Positions 6,147 through 8,808 of a stretch of DNA of 8,808 bases are shown in pieces (positions within the stretch are counted from its first letter, which is position 1; each line of letters starts with the position of its first letter). Position numbers and translations under genes: made by a program. The notes beneath the pieces were generated by a model. The model searched no databases, was not told where the DNA came from, and saw only the letters and a list, made by a program, of their open reading frames with translations. The stretch comes from Clostridia bacterium (lineage in GTDB: Bacteria > Bacillota > Clostridia > Oscillospirales > CAG-272): contig JAFQAM010000269.1 in the NCBI GenBank assembly GCA_017416885.1, positions 1-8,808 of the forward strand. Reading direction: 5' to 3'.

Positions 6147-6178
6147 ATAGCCGCCCTGTATAAGGATCGGCTGTTTTT
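6147..6178 (+). terminator. Moderate rho-independent terminator after the membrane-protein operon
   Basis: The stem AGCCG (6149-6153) with CGGCT (6168-6172) can be lengthened by A-T and G-T pairs at its base. It is followed by five T residues (6174-6178). The loop holds a possible CC/GG inner pairing with a bulge. It lies 24 bases after the stop codon. It is weaker than the terminators at 257-300 and 4325-4360, so some readthrough toward the fucosidase gene is possible. Confidence 0.65.
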
Positions 6179-6198
6179 ATAAATTTGTCGCTTTATCG

Positions 6199-6227
6199 TT
6201 GACATTGATTTTTAAGTGTATTATAAT
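6199..6227 (+). promoter_or_regulatory. Perfect-consensus sigma-A promoter of the fucosidase gene
   Basis: TTGACA (6199-6204), a 17-base spacer and TATAAT (6222-6227) match the consensus at every base. The leader is about 20-25 bases and includes GCGAGG before the ATG at 6257. Neither the CACGAAAATTT operator nor the TTAACA palindrome is present, so this gene seems to be controlled apart from its neighbours. Confidence 0.88.
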
Positions 6228-6256
6228 AAAAGCAACAACTGAAGCGAGGTAAGAAA

Positions 6257-7483
6257 ATGATAATTGAAAAACGCATTAAGGATTTTGAAAAATTAGGCTT
6301 TGGAATGTTTGTGCATTTCGGTCTTTACAGTGTACACGGTAAGGGCGAATGGGCATATAACTCAAATATTACGCCGAAGGATTACGAAAAGCTGTTCTGG
6401 AGATTTTGTCCCGATAAGGATTGGGCAAAAAATCTTGTTGCATCAGCTAAGAAGGCAGGCTGTAAATATATCACCATCACCACAAGACATCACGACGGAT
6501 TTTCCCTTTACGATACCTGCGGCTTGAATGAATACGATGCTCCCCATTCATTGGCGGGCAGAGATCTTATCCGTGAGTTTGTTGACGAGTGTAACGCGCA
6601 AAGCATTGTTCCGTTTTTCTACCACACATTACTTGATTGGCACGAAAAAAGCTACAAAGAGAATTTCCCCGAATATCTTAAATATTTAAGAGCAAGCGTT
6701 GAGATTTTGTGCAAAAATTACGGCAAAATCGGCGGTCTTTGGTTTGACGGAATGTGGGATAAAAAGGAAGAGAATTGGGAGGAGGATGAGCTTTACTCCC
6801 TTATAAGAAAATATCAGCCCGATGCTATGATTATCAATAACACAGGGCTTTCCGCAAGAGGGGAGCTCGGACATATTGAGCTTGACTCCGTAACCTTTGA
6901 GCGCGGCCGTCCTCATCCGATCAACTTAGAGGACTCACCAAAATATATAGCAAGCGAAATGTGTCAGATTTTCGGCAACTATTGGGGATATGCAAAGAGA
7001 GATTTCAACTTCAAATCCTTAACCGAAATCATTGAGGATTTCTGCGCCTGCAAAAGATACGGAGCAAACTATCTTATTAATATCGGACCTATGGGCAACG
7101 GTCAGCTTCGTATGCTTGATAAGGCAATGCTTGAAACTCTGGGCGAATGGGTTGATATCTATTCCGAGGCTCTTTATCTACCGCGCCCGTCAAAAATCAA
7201 AATCGAAAACAAGGAAAAATCATTCCTTCTTACAGGAGAAAATTGCTATTATTTCTTTGCCTACGATAATGATATTTCAGCAGATATCAATGTAGAGCTT
7301 TCCAAGGGAAGCTCCGACCGTGACCACAAATTCAAGCTTGATAGCAAAATCAAATCTGTTAAGTGGCTTGATAATGGCGAAAATGTACCGTTTACACAGG
7401 ACGGCGACGATGTGACAATAACGGTTTTTCCTCAAATATACGGCGAGCAAATGGTGGTAAAAATTGCAAAAATCGAGCTGTAA
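6257..7483 (+). CDS. GH29 alpha-L-fucosidase, cytoplasmic
   Basis: This 408-residue enzyme of glycoside hydrolase family 29 would release alpha-linked L-fucose by the retaining mechanism. Residues about 1-305 form the (beta/alpha)8 catalytic barrel. Landmarks in order are GMFVHFGLYS (16-25), GEW (30-32), KYITITTRHHDGFSLYDT (70-87), GRDL (101-104), YHTLLDW (122-128) and GGLWFDGMW (159-167). Asp164 of WFDG is the expected catalytic nucleophile. SEMC (233-236) and NYWGY (241-245) match the WETC and SWGY pattern, and NYLINIGPMGNG (271-282) is the usual barrel end. Residues about 312-408 form a short beta-sandwich C-terminal domain, and no carbohydrate-binding module follows. The acid/base residue varies in this family and I do not assign it. 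There is no signal peptide: the protein begins MIIEKRIKDFEKLGFGMF, so it should act on imported oligosaccharides. GAGGT at 6246-6250 sets the start. Family assignment is very secure; linkage specificity is not readable. Confidence 0.95.
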   Translation: MIIEKRIKDFEKLGFGMFVHFGLYSVHGKGEWAYNSNITPKDYEKLFWRFCPDKDWAKNLVASAKKAGCKYITITTRHHDGFSLYDTCGLNEYDAPHSLAGRDLIREFVDECNAQSIVPFFYHTLLDWHEKSYKENFPEYLKYLRASVEILCKNYGKIGGLWFDGMWDKKEENWEEDELYSLIRKYQPDAMIINNTGLSARGELGHIELDSVTFERGRPHPINLEDSPKYIASEMCQIFGNYWGYAKRDFNFKSLTEIIEDFCACKRYGANYLINIGPMGNGQLRMLDKAMLETLGEWVDIYSEALYLPRPSKIKIENKEKSFLLTGENCYYFFAYDNDISADINVELSKGSSDRDHKFKLDSKIKSVKWLDNGENVPFTQDGDDVTITVFPQIYGEQMVVKIAKIEL

Positions 7484-7533
7484 GAAATCAAACAGCTTAA
7501 TAAAAAGGATGTCAATAGCAAAATAAGAACACT

Positions 7534-7580
7534 CAAATATATAAGCCATACGGGAAAATCTGTATGGCTTATTTGATTTT
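7534..7580 (+). terminator. Hairpin terminator after the fucosidase gene
   Basis: A perfect 11-base-pair stem (ATAAGCCATAC at 7541-7551 with GTATGGCTTAT at 7562-7572) closes a ten-base loop. It is followed by TTTGATTTT, a broken U-tract. Flanking CAAAT and ATTTG lengthen the symmetry. It lies about 58 bases after the stop codon. Confidence 0.75.
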
Positions 7581-7607
7581 GCAATCATCTGCCAATGTGC
7601 TTAATGC

Positions 7608-7636
7608 TTGACTTTATAAAAATATTATGCTACAAT
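7608..7636 (+). promoter_or_regulatory. Sigma-A promoter of the second secreted protein
   Basis: TTGACT (7608-7613), a 17-base spacer and TACAAT (7631-7636), with TGC directly before the -10 box, form a good extended -10 promoter. The leader is about 30 bases. No copy of the CACGAAAATTT operator is seen, unlike the promoter of the related secreted protein at 2550. Confidence 0.8.
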
Positions 7637-7674
7637 ATAAGTTGATAAAATAAACATATTATAAGGAGAAAAAT

Positions 7675-8808
7675 ATGAAAAAGAAAATTTTGTTAATGCT
7701 TGCTTTAGTATGCGCGCTTTCTTGCTTATTCATTTTATCTGCAAGCGCAAATGCTGTTGTAAGCGAGAAAAACATTGACGAAAACGGCGATGTGGTTGCA
7801 GATTTTTTAGGCAACTACACAATAGACAACAGCTCACAAAATATATCATCTATTGATATAAGCTACAAGACAGAGAGCGGAGCAACAAAGGAAGGAAAAT
7901 TATACTTTGTTACAAATCTTTGGGGCAGCCATAGACAGCTCCACTCAACATATATTCCTGCGGACTTTGATATGAGTCAAATGGTATATATGCCCGATAA
8001 AATTGATATAAACGGTGACGGCAGCTATAGCTATAACGAACAGATTACAGGAACTCAGGGAGATAAAAACCTCTATTTGAAATATAGCTCATATAACGAG
8101 GGCGTATTCAGCAATACTGTTGATGTGAAGAAGCAATTAGTTAAATTAAGCTATTCAACATATCTTGAATATTTTGGACCTGCAGCATACGGTAAGGTGC
8201 CTCTTACAACCGTGACATATAACGGTAAAGAGGCTGTTGAGGGAACATTCTTTGTTTCACCGAGAGTAACTCAGTTCTATGGTGGAAATAACGGCTCCTC
8301 ATTTGGCGGAAGCGCAAGCGGCAATATTAACGGCGAAACAGGAAAGTTTACAAGACTTGTTTTTGAGGAAAGAACAGGCTCTGTCGGCTTTGATCAATAT
8401 TGCTTCTGCCGTAATGTTATTGAAGAGGTTGTATTCTTAAGAGGAACATACAATTTAAGAAATGATGCAATTGCATATCTTTGGAAAGAAGGAACAAACA
8501 CCCCTTGCTTAAAGAGAGTGGTAGTTGAAAGCGGAGCTGTTTTAAATAGCACTATTTCATGGAATGTTGGTACATACGATGTTGTATTCATAGGCGATGA
8601 ATCAAGCTATTCTGCGGCCGAGTTCAGCTCCTGCTTAGTAAATGCAACAGGAAATGTAGTGTTTGAAGAAATCTGCTATGTTTACGGACATACAGTAGAG
8701 AACGATAACGATTGTACAACCGCATTAGCTTGCGAGGATTGCGGCGAAGTATTGGAAAATGCATATGATAAGCACGATGAGAATGTAACAATCGAGTATA
8801 AAGACGGA
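7675..8808 (+). CDS. Secreted repeat protein with Cys/His module (partial, runs off the window)
   Basis: The frame is open for 378 codons from ATG 7675 to the last base, so the C-terminus is missing. AAGGAGA (7663-7669) sets the start. A Sec signal peptide is clear: MKKK, a hydrophobic core, and likely cleavage after SASANA at residue 27. Residues 111-122 (DINGDGSYSYNE) fit a canonical EF-hand calcium loop, with D, N, D, G, S, S and E at loop positions 1, 3, 5, 6, 7, 9 and 12. Residues about 224-335 resemble degenerate leucine-rich-repeat strands (FTRLVFEERTG, VIEEVVFLRG, LKRVVVESGAV) and end in VVFIGD, as the 2550 protein has VVFLGD. A Cys/His module follows: GHT at 338-340, Cys347, CEDCGE at 353-358, His367. 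Its layout matches the 2550 protein, so the two are probably paralogues in part. Adhesion or ligand binding at the cell surface is the likely role. No anchor is visible in the part present. Confidence 0.82.
   Translation, partial: MKKKILLMLALVCALSCLFILSASANAVVSEKNIDENGDVVADFLGNYTIDNSSQNISSIDISYKTESGATKEGKLYFVTNLWGSHRQLHSTYIPADFDMSQMVYMPDKIDINGDGSYSYNEQITGTQGDKNLYLKYSSYNEGVFSNTVDVKKQLVKLSYSTYLEYFGPAAYGKVPLTTVTYNGKEAVEGTFFVSPRVTQFYGGNNGSSFGGSASGNINGETGKFTRLVFEERTGSVGFDQYCFCRNVIEEVVFLRGTYNLRNDAIAYLWKEGTNTPCLKRVVVESGAVLNSTISWNVGTYDVVFIGDESSYSAAEFSSCLVNATGNVVFEEICYVYGHTVENDNDCTTALACEDCGEVLENAYDKHDENVTIEYKDG

Noticed and set aside
7277..7588. Minus-strand frame of 103 codons across the end of the fucosidase gene
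   Set aside because: It overlaps the well-supported GH29 C-terminal domain and runs through the terminator hairpin, with no ribosome binding site or family motif.
8394..8591. Minus-strand frame of 65 codons near the right end
   Set aside because: It lies wholly inside the secreted-protein gene from 7675, which has a promoter, ribosome binding site and signal peptide.
1..8808. CRISPR array, insertion sequence or transposase
   Set aside because: No regularly spaced direct repeats, no terminal inverted repeats with a transposase frame, and no Cas-like protein were seen.

Overview
The window reads as chromosomal DNA of a low-GC Gram-positive bacterium, most likely an uncultured gut or rumen member of the Clostridia (Oscillospiraceae-like). 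The reasons are the A/T-rich codon use, strong AAGGAG-type ribosome binding sites, consensus sigma-A promoters with 17-18 base spacers, U-tailed hairpin terminators, and secreted leucine-rich-repeat proteins of a kind common in such genomes. The placement is an inference; no taxonomic marker gene is present.

Layout. Bases 1-250 hold no gene I can name. They contain a tRNA T-arm-like hairpin beside a perfect 13-base palindrome, and two overlapping reading frames cut by the window edge. A bidirectional-looking terminator (257-300) separates this from an AraC-family regulator on the minus strand (304-1122). Divergent from it is a Gfo/Idh/MocA-fold protein (1300-2394) with the landmark motifs of the GH109-like, NAD-dependent glycosidase branch. 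Next comes a secreted leucine-rich-repeat protein (2550-4298) ending at a strong terminator. A two-gene operon with a 4-base overlap (4507-5298, 5295-6125) encodes two multi-pass membrane proteins related to YwaF/TIGR02206/TMEM164. A GH29 alpha-L-fucosidase with its own promoter follows (6257-7483). The window ends inside a second secreted repeat protein (from 7675), which is open to the last base.

How the parts may work together. The regulator, the GH109-like protein, the fucosidase and the two secreted proteins fit a locus for sensing and using host- or plant-derived glycans. Both enzymes lack signal peptides, so they would act in the cytoplasm on imported oligosaccharides; no transporter lies in the window. 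The best regulatory evidence is a promoter-operator module of about 50 bases that occurs twice, before the GH109-like gene and before the first secreted protein, with identical spacing to the -10 box. The neighbouring AraC regulator is the obvious candidate to bind it. Separately, the membrane-protein operon has a perfect-consensus promoter flanked by two copies of TTAACA-N3-TGTTAA with centres exactly 105 bases apart, which suggests an unidentified repressor.

Motif assignments come from reading the translations and recalling family signatures; no database search was run.
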